DNA of 64,000 nt, taken from Yamagishiella unicocca. Its lineage: Eukaryota > Chlorophyta > Chlorophyceae > Chlamydomonadales > Volvocaceae. Both the position numbers and the translations under genes were made by a program. The DNA lies in assembly GCA_003116995.1 (NCBI GenBank), contig BDSL01000133.1, positions 1 through 64,000 of the forward strand, written 5' to 3'. Positions 52,640-63,780 of the stretch are shown here, in pieces (the stretch's first letter is position 1; the number at the start of each line of letters is the position of its first letter). The notes below the pieces were generated by a model. The model did no database searches. It was given only the letters and a program-made list of their open reading frames with translations, and had not been told where the DNA came from.

Positions 52640-54617
52640 AGGCGGCAGCAGCAGGGCGGCGGCCGAGCCCAAGGCGGCGACGGCGGTGACTCTGCAGGCA
52701 AGACAGTGGATCCCGTGGCGGTTCGTCCGTGGGATTGAATCCAAGGGTACGACAGCAGTGGTTCCGGGTACGGCAGTCCCGATGCCCCCGCAAATGGCGG
52801 GGCCGACCCTTGCACCTCTGGTCCCTGCTACCAGCCATGCCGTACGCGCGTTGAGGGGCCTCGCTGTCACTGACGCTGCTGCTACTGCTGCCCCGTGTCA
52901 AACCCGTATAAAACCCGCAGCAGCACGTGTCGGGGCCACTGGTGGCGGTGCAGATCTCGCTGATGAAGGACACGGCGGTGTGGACCAGGGGGATATACGC
53001 CACACCGATGGTGGGTAGCGTAGAACCGCGAGCTTGGGTGGGGCGGGGGCCGCCAGGGATCCCGGGGGGGATTGGGTGTACGGCACCCCGGGCAGGCAGG
53101 CAGGCGGACACGTGCGGCGTGGGGCGGATTCGAGGACTTGTTAGCTGCGCCTGTCGTTGTGCAGAGCTGTACAAAGTGCTGAGCTGTTGAACTCGTGACG
53201 CCCGGCAGCACCCCCTCCCGCCCCCACGTCCCCTCGCCGCACTTGGCAAACACTCGCAGATCGTTCCCGCCGTACTGCGCTGCTGCCTGCTGCTGTCCGA
53301 CCGGCTGGCTGCTCTGCAATTGGTGGTGGCGGACACACCGCCGCCGGTGTACGGCAGGCTGTCGGGCTGGGCGTTTGCGCAGCTGGTGCTACCGCTGCAC
53401 CGAGAGATGACGGTGAGGGCCCCAGGGAGGGTGCGGTGCGGGGGAGGAGGGGCCGTGAGGGCGCGAGGGAAGGGGCGGGAGGGGGAGGGGGTTTGGAAGG
53501 AAAACCCGTGGGAGGGGCTCGGCGAGGCCAGCAGTGGCGGTCCCATGGGACGGCGTCCTGCTCGATTACACCGGGGGGGGGGAGGGATGGCTTCCGGAAT
53601 GCAAGGAGGCGCCGGTGCTCTCGGGGTCGCCAATACGCGCAGGTTGTTGCCGCTATCTGCTTTCCACTCGACGGCGCATAGCGTTACCGTGATGATCAGC
53701 GTGATTTGCCCTGGTAGTTGGCAGTAGTTGGGTAGAGAGTCAAGTGGTGGACAGATAAAGGGTTGGGGCCGATGTCGAGCCCAGCACCCTTAGGTCCCCA
53801 CGCACATGTAAAGCAGCATGGCACGCATCCCTAGCGTCCACTCACACTCGTTTTTGGGGGTTTTCTGGTAGTCGTTGCCATGTCCTCCAGTCACTCGTGT
53901 GGCACCGCTCCTCCCACCACCGCCTTCGCGGCCCTTCCACCTCCACCCTCACACACCCGGCAGGTCATCCTGGGGGCGCTGGACCTGCTGGCAGCCGGCA
54001 CCGCCCGCCTGCTGGACCCGGACGGGAGCTACTGCACGCCCACGGAGGAAGAGGCGGAGGGCGCGGAGGGGGAGGCGGCGGCGGCTGATGCGGCAGCTGG
54101 CGGCTCGGGCCCGGAGCGCCGGCTGCTGGGTATCATCCACGAACTCGACCAGCGCCGGCTGCTGGTGGGTACGTGTGTGGTGCTTGCCTCGTAGCCCCTC
54201 GCCCAACTGCGAACGCCGTGGCCGACATACCGTGCAGCTAAAAGCATTCCAACTTTTCCTGGGGCGGGTGTCCCCCTCCTAACCCGGCAATACCATACCA
54301 CAACACGCCGCTCTCCTTGGGGCCTTTGGAGCCTTACTTATCTCTGCCGATATGTACGGACGCATGCCGCACAGATTCGTCAGAGCATCCACGACATGCG
54401 GCGGGCCTTCCATGCCAGCATCCGCTCGCTGGACGAGCAGCACCTGGCCCACGCCACCCACCCGGACGACACGGTGCGCTTCCACGCGATGCTGTTTGCG
54501 CTGGTCAGGGTGCTGGACAGAGCCACGGCCACGGCGCGGACGGCCCTGCAGCGGAGGCGGCGGGGGGGCGCACCGCGTGCCCCGGGGGCCTGGTTCGCGT
54601 GGGGCGGCAGGGGGTGA
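41843..54617 (+). CDS. FUSC/ALMT-like integral membrane transporter, intact 18-exon gene
   Basis: Exons: 41843-41979, 42349-42502, 42689-42931, 43353-43498, 43998-45223, 45423-45514, 47215-47373, 47472-47798, 48522-49025, 49947-50207, 50451-50594, 50963-51168, 51495-51596, 52160-52697, 52924-53010, 53260-53412, 53964-54164, 54375-54617; all phases agree (1,640 aa). Fusaric-acid-resistance/aromatic-acid-exporter proteins, related to ALMT anion channels, have two six-helix halves with cytosolic domains. Here helices lie at about residues 25-225 (VVGLFIFVK, CLGAVLLTVVMAVL, GIVLIAGYLI) and 1010-1200, with the family motif RAAGTLLGGALGLGVML near 1091 and PWYTSDW near 1198. Between them lies a very long, partly disordered loop (227-995) with Gln runs and an Ala-Gly repeat. 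A poly-Ala stretch and GLEAE repeats occur near 1260-1390. Exon 14 ends at a GC donor (CAG|GCAAGA). The substrate is unknown. Confidence 0.85.
43744..43778. other. Perfect 15-bp hairpin in FUSC intron 4
   Basis: CCCGCCGAGAAAGGT, 5-nt loop, exact complement. The inverted-arm copy is at 11906-11940. Confidence 0.85.
45596..47190 (-). mobile_element. Reverse-transcriptase element, antisense in FUSC intron 6
   Basis: Reverse-complement counterpart of 8530-10110. It runs from the family terminus near 47150-47190 (about 25-45 bp from the exon 7 acceptor), through the RT C-terminal stop region near 46860, to the CGTTTCGCGAAACCGG block at 45645. Its coding strand is opposite to the host gene. Confidence 0.55.
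47609..47698 (+). repeat. GCTGGT hexanucleotide repeat inside FUSC exon 8
   Basis: About 15 GCTGGT units encode an Ala-Gly tract in the cytosolic loop. The period of six keeps the frame, so length changes would be tolerated. Confidence 0.93.
47820..48240 (+). repeat. Dispersed intron-repeat family, copy R9, in FUSC intron 8
   Basis: Begins about 25 bp after the donor at 47799. Blocks AGTGGGCGCATGGTCGGCGG, CCGGCAAACCTGTGGAGCCG and GGAAACCGCGGTAACAGCAA parallel 49078-49420 (R10) with many substitutions, so it is an older copy. Confidence 0.75.
48352..48492 (+). repeat. CCCCCG hexanucleotide array before the FUSC exon 9 acceptor
   Basis: About 22 units of GCCCCC with two irregular units; it ends 30 bp before the exon 9 splice acceptor and may act as its pyrimidine tract. 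Confidence 0.95.
49042..49600 (+). repeat. Dispersed intron-repeat family, copy R10, in FUSC intron 9
   Basis: Begins AAAACCGTTTTACGCGACGG about 18 bp after the donor at 49026. It is the reverse complement of 13130-13675 with high similarity, ending near GAGAAAGTTTAGG. Confidence 0.85.
52589..52640 (+). repeat. GCG trinucleotide run coding poly-Ala in FUSC exon 14
   Basis: About 17 consecutive GCG codons follow GCTGCAGCAGC. This is a coding microsatellite inside the long C-terminal cytosolic region. Confidence 0.93.
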
Positions 54618-54672
54618 AGGTGACAAGTGACACGGTAGGTAGCTATGTGGGTAGGCAGGTAGGTGAGTAGGT

Positions 54673-54677
54673 TGTAA
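54673..54677 (+). terminator. TGTAA polyadenylation signal of the FUSC gene
   Basis: TGTAA lies 56 nt after the stop codon at 54615-54617, in a short AG/GT-rich 3' UTR. Confidence 0.6.
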
Positions 54678-55557
54678 GTAGGTGGAGCGGGGGGTGGGGG
54701 AGCGAGGGAATCCGTGGGCAGGCAAATATTGGAAAGGGAGAACAGAAGCAACTGGAAGTGTTAAAATGCTGTTTGGACGAGCGTGTGAGGTGCGGTGGGG
54801 CCCCGACGGCTGACTCGTTGCGCAGCGTGCACATTCTGGGTTCCGCAGCGTGTACGATTTTGCATGGCGCCGAACACTGTGCCGTAATGCACGTTCTTCC
54901 CGAAGACCTCAGGCCCATTGGCATTAAACAAGCAACCCCCGTGCACCGTACTGGTGTAAACCGTATTCGAGCCTGACCTCACTTTGAAAGCTATGAAGGT
55001 GAACGTGGCCGTGGATTGGTGACTGTTGTGAGGTTATCAAGGCAGACATAGGTGGCGTTGGATAGGTCGGTGTGGCTACGCAGACTTCTCTGTAAGAGAA
55101 GGCTAGTTCTTGGACGAAGTACGGCACAGCCGTACTCCGTCTTATTGATAACTAGGCTGATCCCGCTTTCAGCGGTATCCGCCGTAGTATAACATTATCA
55201 TAGTATTTTCCTAGTTGTCCCTAATAGTTGATTCCAACATGAACGACGGGAACCTGCCGGCCCCTGCAGCCTGCCACCCGCCCACCCGTGCTGACTGACC
55301 CTGTTCTCCGCTGCAGCCGCCGGGCTAGTGCCAGTGGCGTCATCGCCCGTCCGGCCCGGTCGAGTTACGCGAGTTCGGTCCTCTGTACGGGTCCGTGCCA
55401 GAGGGAGGGCTCCGCCGTGGTCCGGTTCGACGCCGATTCCGATGAGCGTCTGGTGTTCCCTCCTGGCCCTGGCCAAGGATTCCAGCGACGATGCGATTTT
55501 GCTGTCGCGCTACTTAGTGTATTTGCCGCCGGCCTTTTCTAGGCCCGCGATGCAGTT

Positions 55558-55655
55558 AGTTTGCCTCCTGGCCCTGCGGGCCGGAGATGATGCAATTTGA
55601 TGTTGTAGTTTGCCTCCTGGTCCTGCGGGCCGGAGATGATGCAATTTGATGTTGT
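55558..55655 (+). repeat. 49-bp tandem duplication
   Basis: Units at 55558-55606 and 55607-55655 differ by one base (CCTGGCCCTG against CCTGGTCCTG). GCCTCCTGG...GGAGATGATGCAATTTGATG is the core. Confidence 0.93.
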
Positions 55656-56304
55656 ACTACCGGCCACTATAGGCAACATGAAAAATCTGTCGACTGACAA
55701 TTGTTTGCCCTTTCCGTTTGCAGCTGGTTTGGGAGATGGGGATGCCGGGAACTGAGTGCCGGCCAGGGGATTACCGGGATCTGAGTGCCGGTTTTAGTGC
55801 TACTTGGGAGGTTTTTTGCCGCCGGGAGCTGAGTGCCGGCGTGCGGGACTGTTCAAACTTGTAACGTACTGAGGACAAGAACGGCGGATGTTGTGGCTAA
55901 TTGGTCCTGCCTACGATTGATGTCCCGAGTTTGATGTTGGTCGGTTGGGCGCGGTTAAATAGCTTCATCTAGACGATATGCCGTGCACTGGATATTTGGT
56001 GTTTCAATATTTAGCAAGGATTTGGTCCTGGAGGCTTCCTTGTCACCGGTAGCACTGTACAAACGATCAATTGATTGCAATGGCGCGCTATAAGTTACGA
56101 AGAGCGGAGACTACAACATTGGGTTTAGTTCAGTACGGATTTGGGTTAGGGGCCTCAATTTGGGTTGGGTTGGGTTTGGGTTGGGTTTAAGGATTTGGGT
56201 TTGGGACTTCAATTTCAGGCCCGCTAGGTAGGTGCCTAGGTAGAGAACCATACTGCGCCAAGTGAAGTGTAAGGGCCCCCTCAGGGCCCCAACCATTGCC
56301 CCGG

Positions 56305-56375
56305 ACTTCCGATGGCTCTACCTTTTAAGGTCTGGAGCCCACTGTAACAAGTACAACAACCATTGGAAGGAAAAC
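56305..56375 (+). repeat. Dispersed short repeat, copy A (others 57803-57885 and 62045-62135)
   Basis: CCGATGGCTCTACCTTTTAA and GTCTGGAGCCCACTGTAAC with GTACAACAAC are shared with 57815-57885 on the same strand and 62045-62135 on the opposite strand. Confidence 0.75.
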
Positions 56376-57427
56376 ACACCAAATGTTGCGTACATTTGGG
56401 TGCCCTCGGGGCTTTGCCTCCGCCTCCGCATCCTTCATGAAGGGCCTCCGGCAACGACTTCTAGCGCAACGGCCTATCTCACCGCTTAAAATACGCGAAT
56501 TACAGAAACTGTAGGAGGTGGTGTCATTTCGTTATACCGAGAATGTTCCCCTAAGCGGCGCCTGTGGGTGTAACCTGGTGTGACGGCCAGCCTGGCCCGA
56601 CCTGGCAGAGCTTGCAGCTGCTGCAGACCCGCGAGGCAGGTCCTTCCCGATACTTTAATGATCTTAATATAACACGTATCTTCTTAGGAACGTAACTAAG
56701 GACTTGAACACGTCGCCAAATTGCAGGTGCGTGCACGGGCGAGGAGGGATGGATTCGGCGTAGACTGTCAAAACGATTGAGGGGAAGTCGCCAGTAGACT
56801 TTTCCTCGTTATGACAGCATTATCATTTATTTGCATTATCAGGTTGGACGGCGATCTGACGTGGGTCGGCTTGGTGAGCTTGTGAGGTCAAGTGACCACA
56901 GGTGACGCCACTTCCCGACCGATGATCGGACCGCGTCATGCCGACGGCGGGAGGTGGAAAGTGTTGAAGTGAATATTCATTTTTCGGCTGACGTGAAATG
57001 GCGTAATATCGGTCAGGCCTAGACAGGTCGAGAGCAGGCGTAAGGTAGTTGCATGGCGTAACTGGTTCCGGGGCAACAATCATCGCACCACGCTCCTTAA
57101 GACGCGCATCACGTTTCACCGGGTATTCAAAGTAAAAACTTCCTTTCCACACAGCGAACCACCTTGCGCGTGTCTTCCACAAGTGTGACGCGTTTTCGAC
57201 CTAGCAGCTCTTTTTTCCACTTCGACTTCTGTGCCTATTTTTAGCAACAGAAATTTCGTTCAAGTCCTTTGTCCTTACCGGCTAGGCTGTCGACGTCTGT
57301 CAGCCGACGTGCCCGACGCTCGCCGCTGAGGACGAGCGGCGCTGACCCAAGCGACATCGCGCTCTGCCGTCCCGTCCACCCATAGAAGCGATAAAGCTAT
57401 TAATTATACATCTCTCATCCTGCGCCA

Positions 57428-60149
57428 ATGGTGTTCGGCTGGGGTCGTCGCAGCGGTCCTCACGAGCGCGCCGTCGTCGCTGAAGCAGCGGCCGCTGACG
57501 CGAGCCTGGCTGGCCTCGCGGGCGTCACCGACGTGAGCTGGGCGCCACTGCCCGACGATGGCGCCGTGGCTCAGCGGCAGCGCAAGGAGCCGCGGCCCTT
57601 CAAGTTCCAAGCACACGACGTCAAGGCGCACTTGCAGGTGGGTGGGTGAGGGCCGTCGCGGTCGTCGTGGATCGCTCCCCTACCGCACCTGCCCGGCAGA
57701 GAAACATATTACCCCCTCATAACCACCCCATGTGTCCTGTCGTGCTTTCATTTTTTCGCACGACGGGTCTTTGTGCCGCGCCGTTTTTCGCACGACGGGT
57801 CTTTCTCAGTGTCAGGCGATGCGCCCGATGGTTCTACCTCTTGGTCTGGAAGACTGGAACCCACTGCAACCGTTACAACAACGACGGGTGTTTGTGCCGC
57901 ACCTTTTTTCGCACGACGGGTGTTTGTGCCGCGCCGTTTTTCACACAATGGGTGTTTGTGCCGCGCCGTTTTTTCGCACGACGGTGGTTTGTGCCGCGCC
58001 GGTTTTCGCACGACGGGTGTTTGTGCCCCACCGCCGTGCGCAAGCCGCCCTTGTACGGACACCAAGCAACGGGGCTCAGCGGGTTCGTCGTCGATGTCCC
58101 CGTCCTCCGTCCCTCCAACCCTCGCTTCTCGCCCTCATTCTGCCGTCGCCCTCCTCGCGTTCCCTCCCTCGCTGCCGCCACAGGACCGTAGTACCGCCGT
58201 AGTGGACCTGCGCAGTGTCGTGGAGGGGGCGCCCACGGACGTCATGTTCGACCTGCTGGCGGACCCGCACCAACACGAACACATCTTCGACGCCATTGAG
58301 GTGAGTGGGACGCCACCGAGATGGGCCGCCCTCATTGCATTACGCACCCGCGCATAGTGCTGGGGTACAGTCTGGCGTGGCGTGCTGCGACGAGAGGACC
58401 TGTCCAGGAAGGGAATCAGGTACGCTCTGTTGTGGCACAATGCTGAAGAGCGATAGTGCGCACTTCATTCTGCTAGCTCACGCATTTCGATCGTCTGGTG
58501 GAGTCGTCACGTGCTGTCCTCGTGTCCTGCCACGCGGGACAGACCGACACCTCTCCCTCCCACCCCGGCCCCGCCACCGGCGGCATACCTACCCTCACCC
58601 GCAGTCTGCGCGCGCTGAGTTGGTTTCGGAGGAGGGCCCCGTGCGGCGATGGCGGCTGGACTACCGGGCGCGGTGGAAGTTCTGGAAGGTCGGCGGTGTG
58701 TGTGAGAACCGGCTGTGGATGACGAGCGACCGGGACCACGGCACGGTATGGCAGGAGGGGAGGAGGGTCGGGGACATAGAGGGTAACGCATCGATGTGAC
58801 ACCCCCTATCTGGCGACCATCCCCCATGTCCTTAACCCACATCTCATTCGTCATTTCACGTGGTGCCGCAGCTGCGGACGCTTTAAAAAGAGGGCGGGTG
58901 TCCAACTAGCTACATACGTCACCGGCACACGCGCACAATGCTTAAAGCACGCGAACCCCACCACCATGCGAACCCCACCACCATCTCCCTCCCTCCCGCC
59001 CGCCCGCCCGCCCGCCCGCCCGCCCGCCCGCCCGCCGGGCCGGCCCGCCTGCCCGCCCGCCCGCCCGCCCCCCGCCCGCCCACCCGCCGCCCGCCTGCCC
59101 GCCCGCCTTTCCCCCCGCCCCATGCAGGTTTCGTTCGTTCTGCGGGAGCCCGGCTTCCTCCGCAAGTACGAGGGCACGTGGACTATCACCGGGCCCGACG
59201 GCAAGGGCCCGGGCTACGGCGCCGTCACCGCCGCCGGCGTTACGACCAAGGCGCCTCCGTCACCTTCCGCCGCCAGCGACGCCGCCGCCTCTCTGTCCGC
59301 CTCCGAAACCACCACGCCGCGTTCCCTCTCCCTCTCTTCCCGGAGCAACAGCAACGTCAGCCTGGCGCGCAGTAGCGGCACCTCGGCGGCACAGTCGCCC
59401 CTGGCGGGCGGCAGCAGCTTCCCTGGCGGTGGCGTCACCAGCTTGTTCGCCGCCATCAACAACCCCTTTACCACACCCCCGCCGCCGGTGGTTACGACGA
59501 CGTCCTCGCGTGCCGCAGCTGACGGACCCGCTGCTGGGTCGATCGTCGGCTCCCCGTCACTCCGCACGCCCGCCACCATCCTGATTCGCAAGGCGATCTC
59601 CCCCCGGGTCAGCCCGCCCTTCCCCATCAACCAGGTAAGATTGTGGTCATCTTTGCGTCTGTTCTGCCTGCCGGGAGCTAGCTGCGAGATAGGGTGGCCG
59701 CCCAGGAGCAAACAGCAGCAGCCACAGGCGGGGGACCTGCCCTCCAACCGATCGGCCAATTTAGGTATGCTCCGCCCCACTAATCTTTGGCCCCACTCTC
59801 CGACTCGAACACTCGTGCATGGCGCGATCCCAGCCCAGTCATCTATACGTCCCTGTCATGTTTGACTTACTTGTCCCTCGCTTTCACACGCCCTATCCTC
59901 ATCACCCCACTACTGCGCCCCGCGGGTTTCCTCTCCCCGCCCTCCCACGCAACTCGCCTTCCCGCCCCTACCCGCCAGGTGCTGAAAGGCCACGCTTGCG
60001 CCCAAGTGAACGACATGCTGGAGGGGCTGCTGCTGGCCACTGCGCGGAAGATTGTCGAGACCGAGGGCGGCTCTGAGGACGTCTGCGGTGGGGCCGCTCC
60101 TAATGGGGTGGGTGGCAGGGTGCGTGACGCCAGTGACGTCGGTGAGTAA
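57428..60149 (+). CDS. SRPBCC/START-like lipid-binding-fold protein
   Basis: Five exons, 57428-57637, 58184-58300, 58605-58745, 59128-59634 and 59979-60149, all phase 0, give 381 aa. The segments AVVDLRSVVEGAPTDVMFDL, WRLDYRARWKFW and VSFVLREPGFLRKYEGTW have the alternating pattern and order of a polyketide cyclase/COQ10-like SRPBCC domain: an amphipathic strand, a short helix, then a long antiparallel sheet, with the closing helix in exon 5 (QVNDMLEGLLLATARKI). Such domains bind hydrophobic ligands in a deep cavity. Between the sheet and the last helix lies a Ser/Thr/Ala-rich, probably disordered insert of about 140 residues (exon 4). The first 70 residues are not typical of a transit peptide. 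The ligand is unknown. Introns 1 and 3 contain simple repeats. Confidence 0.8.
57754..58030 (+). repeat. About 32-bp minisatellite in intron 1 of the SRPBCC gene
   Basis: Six units of TTCGCACGACGGGTGTTTGT followed by GCCGCGCCGTTT, interrupted after the second unit by the dispersed short repeat (copy B, 57803-57885), which must have inserted into or seeded the array. Confidence 0.9.
58996..59110 (+). repeat. CCCG tetranucleotide microsatellite in intron 3 of the SRPBCC gene
   Basis: Nearly uninterrupted CCCG units (with CCGG, CTGC and CACC variants) fill the end of the intron before the exon 4 acceptor. Confidence 0.95.
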
Positions 60150-60255
60150 GAGAAAGGGCACGGCACCCCCCCCACGTTTAACGTATGCCCCTACATACCT
60201 AGGTATCTACATATCGATCTACCTGCTCGCGGCCTATCGAGATTAATTGACTGAT

Positions 60256-60320
60256 GAGTGGTGTGTGTGTGCGTTGATGTGAGCTGTGTGTGTGCGTGTG
60301 TGTGTGTGTGTGCGTGTGTG
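60256..60320 (+). repeat. TG/TGCG dinucleotide microsatellite
   Basis: Alternating GTGTGT with GTGCGT interruptions, in the likely 3' UTR or downstream of the SRPBCC gene. Confidence 0.92.
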
Positions 60321-60468
60321 GCTCCTGGCCGGCAGCCGGCTGGCAGGTGAATGCGTTATGCGTGGTGCTGTTGGTGTTCATGGAGCGGGCACGAAGATTG
60401 GTGACACCTGTGGTGGCATGTGTACATGGTGACGACACGCAGAGGAGGCAAAGTAAGCAAGGACGGTG

Positions 60469-60473
60469 TGTAA
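60469..60473 (+). terminator. Candidate TGTAA polyadenylation signal of the SRPBCC gene
   Basis: TGTAA about 320 nt after the stop. A second TGTAA is at 60533-60537. Either would give a 3' UTR of normal algal length. Confidence 0.5.
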
Positions 60474-62044
60474 TAAGTGTGAACGAGAGGTTGGCATGCA
60501 TTATGCTCCATAACGCCGACAGTAGTTATTGCTGTAATTAGGTTGCTGCTGCTACGTACTGCTTGCTGAAGTACCCAGCGTGCGCGCAGTGGTTGCTGAG
60601 GGGTGTGGTTGCCGAGGGGTATGCATGGTTGCTGGGCGGGGTTATTACCCACATGGGTTGTTTTCGGCGTTGGTGTGAGCGTGAGGTGGGTGCGAGTGAC
60701 GTTTGCTTCAGTACTTGCGAAAGCTGGGATTGCAAAACAAATCACGATGTCGGGCACACTGCGACTGCTCACTGGGAGGCCGGGATTTAGTGAGTAGAGG
60801 CGGCTCCGGCGCCCCCCCCCCCCGCATGCGGAGAGGTGGCGTACGGCAATGTGCGGTATGGTTTGGTCTGCCGCACAGCGCTGCCAGCTGATAACTACTG
60901 TGCCTGCTGCTTCGGGGGGGAACTGTAGGGTGTTAGTGGGGAACCTTATTTTGCTGTGCAAAGTTTGGGCGGATAATTCGATTGTTACCTTGTCTCTCGC
61001 CTGCAAGCAAGTAAGACGGAGTCGCTGGACGACGCGCGCATAGGGCCTACCTGCCTACCTCTGTCATCCGAGCTTCCGAGCGAGAGACAAAATCATTGAA
61101 GTAACGTGTGTGTGCGTGTATGTGTACACAAAATCATTGAAGCCATCGCGTGTGTCGTACGATACTAGGCACTTCACGAGCACGGAAGCGGATACGCTGC
61201 GGCCGCCCGAGCGAGGCACCTGCGGATTGTGGGTGGCAGTCGAGCGAGTGCGAAGATAGGTAAGTTAGAGCTGCGAAATATTGATGATACCATGCGCCCG
61301 TTCCCACCCGTCAGTTGATTTTTGCGACGCCACCTTATTTCCGTGCCGTTGGCCGAATCTCGACATTCTCCACCCGACTGGGTCGATCAGTCCGTGGACG
61401 TATGTAGCTGTTGGCAGTCGCATCACTGCCGGTTGTGTCATCACCTATCGTGCCCATGCTTGTGCCCATGTGACCACGTGGAATGAGTGTGGGGTCGGAC
61501 GCTCCACCACGGGTTTCTGAGCCTGTGCCGGGAAGGCGGATGCCAGGCGGCTGGGTGCCGGGCGGGTGTTGTGATGTGAATGACAGGTAGGGTGATGTCG
61601 CAAGACGGGAGATATGTAATGGTGATGGGTTGCGGTAAGGTGCTAAGGCGCAGGGGGCGGAAGGGTGTGCTGGTGGCGGCTACATGCACCAAGGGTAGTG
61701 CGTGGCTTTTTTCGAAAGAATGCACCTTGTAACGTTACGGCAATACGACAGCTAGTAAGAGAGCGGGATGCAAGTGGAGTTACAGTACCGTGCAGCGAGG
61801 GCGGCAAAGGAGATTTGACCGAGCTGAACTAACATGTTGCTCTTTGTATGTGGTAATACTGAGCGGCGGCGGTTGAGGCGGTGCCGGCGGTAGTGCCACC
61901 CGGCCCTAGTGCGCGGCGGGGTTGTGCCGCCGCCGAGCCGTCCACGTGTTGCTGCCGCGGCGGGGTGATGCCCAAGCGCTTATCTTCAAAATGGTCGTTG
62001 ATGCTGCGCTAGTTTGTAAGTGACCGTGGCCCCTTCTCAAATCA

Positions 62045-62135
62045 TTGTTGTTGTTGTAACGGTTATATTGGGTTCCAGATAGACCAAGAGGTAGAACCAT
62101 CGGGCACATCGCCTGACACTGAGAAAGACGGAGGG
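62045..62135 (-). repeat. Dispersed short repeat, copy C
   Basis: On the minus strand CAGTGTCAGGCGATGTGCCC, GATGGTTCTACCTCTTGGTC and CCGTTACAACAACAAC match 57803-57885 closely. Confidence 0.8.
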
Positions 62136-63571
62136 GACAAAGACCGACGTGCACCGGAACAAAGGCAAACCACCAGAACACCAAATCGACAGGCCGTAGG
62201 CACACAGAGCAGCAGCCAGTACCCCAGGGGGAATTTGCACTAGAGGCTCCCCTATTAGGAACCGACCACCAACCAGCCCAGCCCAGCAACCGACGAACCA
62301 GTGAAGCGCCGCACGTGTTCATGCCCGTTCTGTTGCAATTTTGTTGCTGAAAAGACACTGATGTACGTATGCGCGCATGGTTGGAAATGAACAGCATACA
62401 TGTGCATGTAAAGTACGGCTCGGTTGCCTCACTGCACCTCCCTCCAAGCACTACTACGGATTGCCGTGACTTGGATGCCGCACTGCCCCCTCCCGCTATA
62501 GCTGCTGGCAAACGGTAGGCTCTGCAAATAAATACTGGCTTGCCTTCCCTTTCCGAGACGATATGAACCCTCTTGAAAGGCTCAAGCAACGGATCTATAT
62601 ATTACATTGCGGCAAGCACGACCAGAAATAAACACTGTTTGGGAGCGCGCTCCCATAAGGATGGATGAAACCGCTTGTGGATGAAACCGGCCAGAGCGCC
62701 CTCTGACCGTGCGTGGCATCGCAAGTATATCCCCGCGCAGCAGCACGCAGCGAGCGGCAATATCACATGTGTGCTGGCAGGAGTCTGAGCGTCGATCGCC
62801 TAGGTAGTGCACAGGTAGGCATTTCATTTGATTGCTTACGGTATAAGCCCTGAAGTGCGTACGGCATGGCGGCGCTGCAGGCTGGCGGGAGAACACGGGG
62901 CCAGGCAGCAGGGGATGCATGCATGCAACCCTACGATGGTTTGGGTGCATTCTCAACAGCGTGTGCGTGTTTCGGTTTGTTTGCTGGCTGCCGGACGTGA
63001 GTTGCTAGGTAGCTATGATGCCCATCATCTATTCCCGAACACGTGCGGCCATGCTCCTTTTTATAGGCAAGTTCATATAGCTAGAAGTCCGGATCCGTTC
63101 CGGATCCTACCGCTGTACGAGTACGTACTACTACTACTACTACCAGAGGCTCCTCCCCTCTCCACGGTCCTCGGTACCCTTCCTGCGAATAAATGAGGAT
63201 CGGCTGCTGTGTGTTGGTCCGTGTGCGTCCAACAAACGATGCGGAGACGGCGCTCGTAAGCCGAGTATTCTCCTATTGACGTTCGGTTTGGATGTTTTCC
63301 TTTTCAAGTGTGGGCCTTGCTTGGGATTTAGGTGGAAAGTTGCTTCCCGGCTGAAAGTGGCGCTATGCAGTTTCCACTGCAGGGCGGCAGAGAGTAGGCG
63401 TATTCCCGTCGTTGGGTCATCCTACCTACCGATGCATGTTCGATACTCAATGTCCCCATCGTGGATCAAATTGTCGCTGACACACGCTAGTTTGTCTCCC
63501 ATTAGCATCTGACCAGGGCGTTAAGCTGTCGCTCGCCTCCTGATTTCCCGTTTGGATGTGACCCTAGCTGA

Positions 63572-63590
63572 CGACGGCTTTAAGCCGTCG
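63572..63590. other. Short palindrome, 9-bp arms
   Basis: CGACGGCTT and AAGCCGTCG flank a single T. Related TTAAGCTGTCG and GACGACGGC words recur at 63520 and 63624. Confidence 0.7.
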
Positions 63591-63680
63591 CCATCTGATT
63601 TCACAATTGGAGGATGCAGCTGACGACGGCATCGCGCTGTCCGGGCTGCCTACCTGGAGTCCCTGGGTAGGTCCAGAACG

Positions 63681-63780
63681 AACTGACCGACAGGTACCGC
63701 AACTGATCGACAGCTACCGCAACTGATCGACAGCTACTGCAACTGATCGACAGCTACCGCAACTGATCGACAGCTACCGC
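63681..63780 (+). repeat. 20-bp tandem repeat, 5 exact-length units
   Basis: AACTGATCGACAGCTACCGC repeats at 63681, 63701, 63721, 63741 and 63761 with three substitutions in total, two of them in the first unit. Confidence 0.95.

Larger units (their letters stand above)
54700..57427. other. Intergenic region with short repeats, no gene
   Basis: Open frames are short and unsupported. Contents: a 49-bp tandem duplication (55558-55655), three GGGANCTGAGTGCCGG words (55747-55840), degenerate TTTGGG/TTGGG repeats (56121-56212) and a dispersed repeat (56305-56375). Composition is clearly less GC-rich than in the genes. Confidence 0.5.

Noticed and set aside
54760..55130. Short ORFs after the FUSC gene as a separate small gene
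   Set aside because: Under 95 codons, contradictory frames and no splice or domain evidence.
61906..62589. 227-codon minus-strand frame
   Set aside because: It crosses a dispersed repeat and AT-rich intergenic DNA, and has no domain or codon bias.
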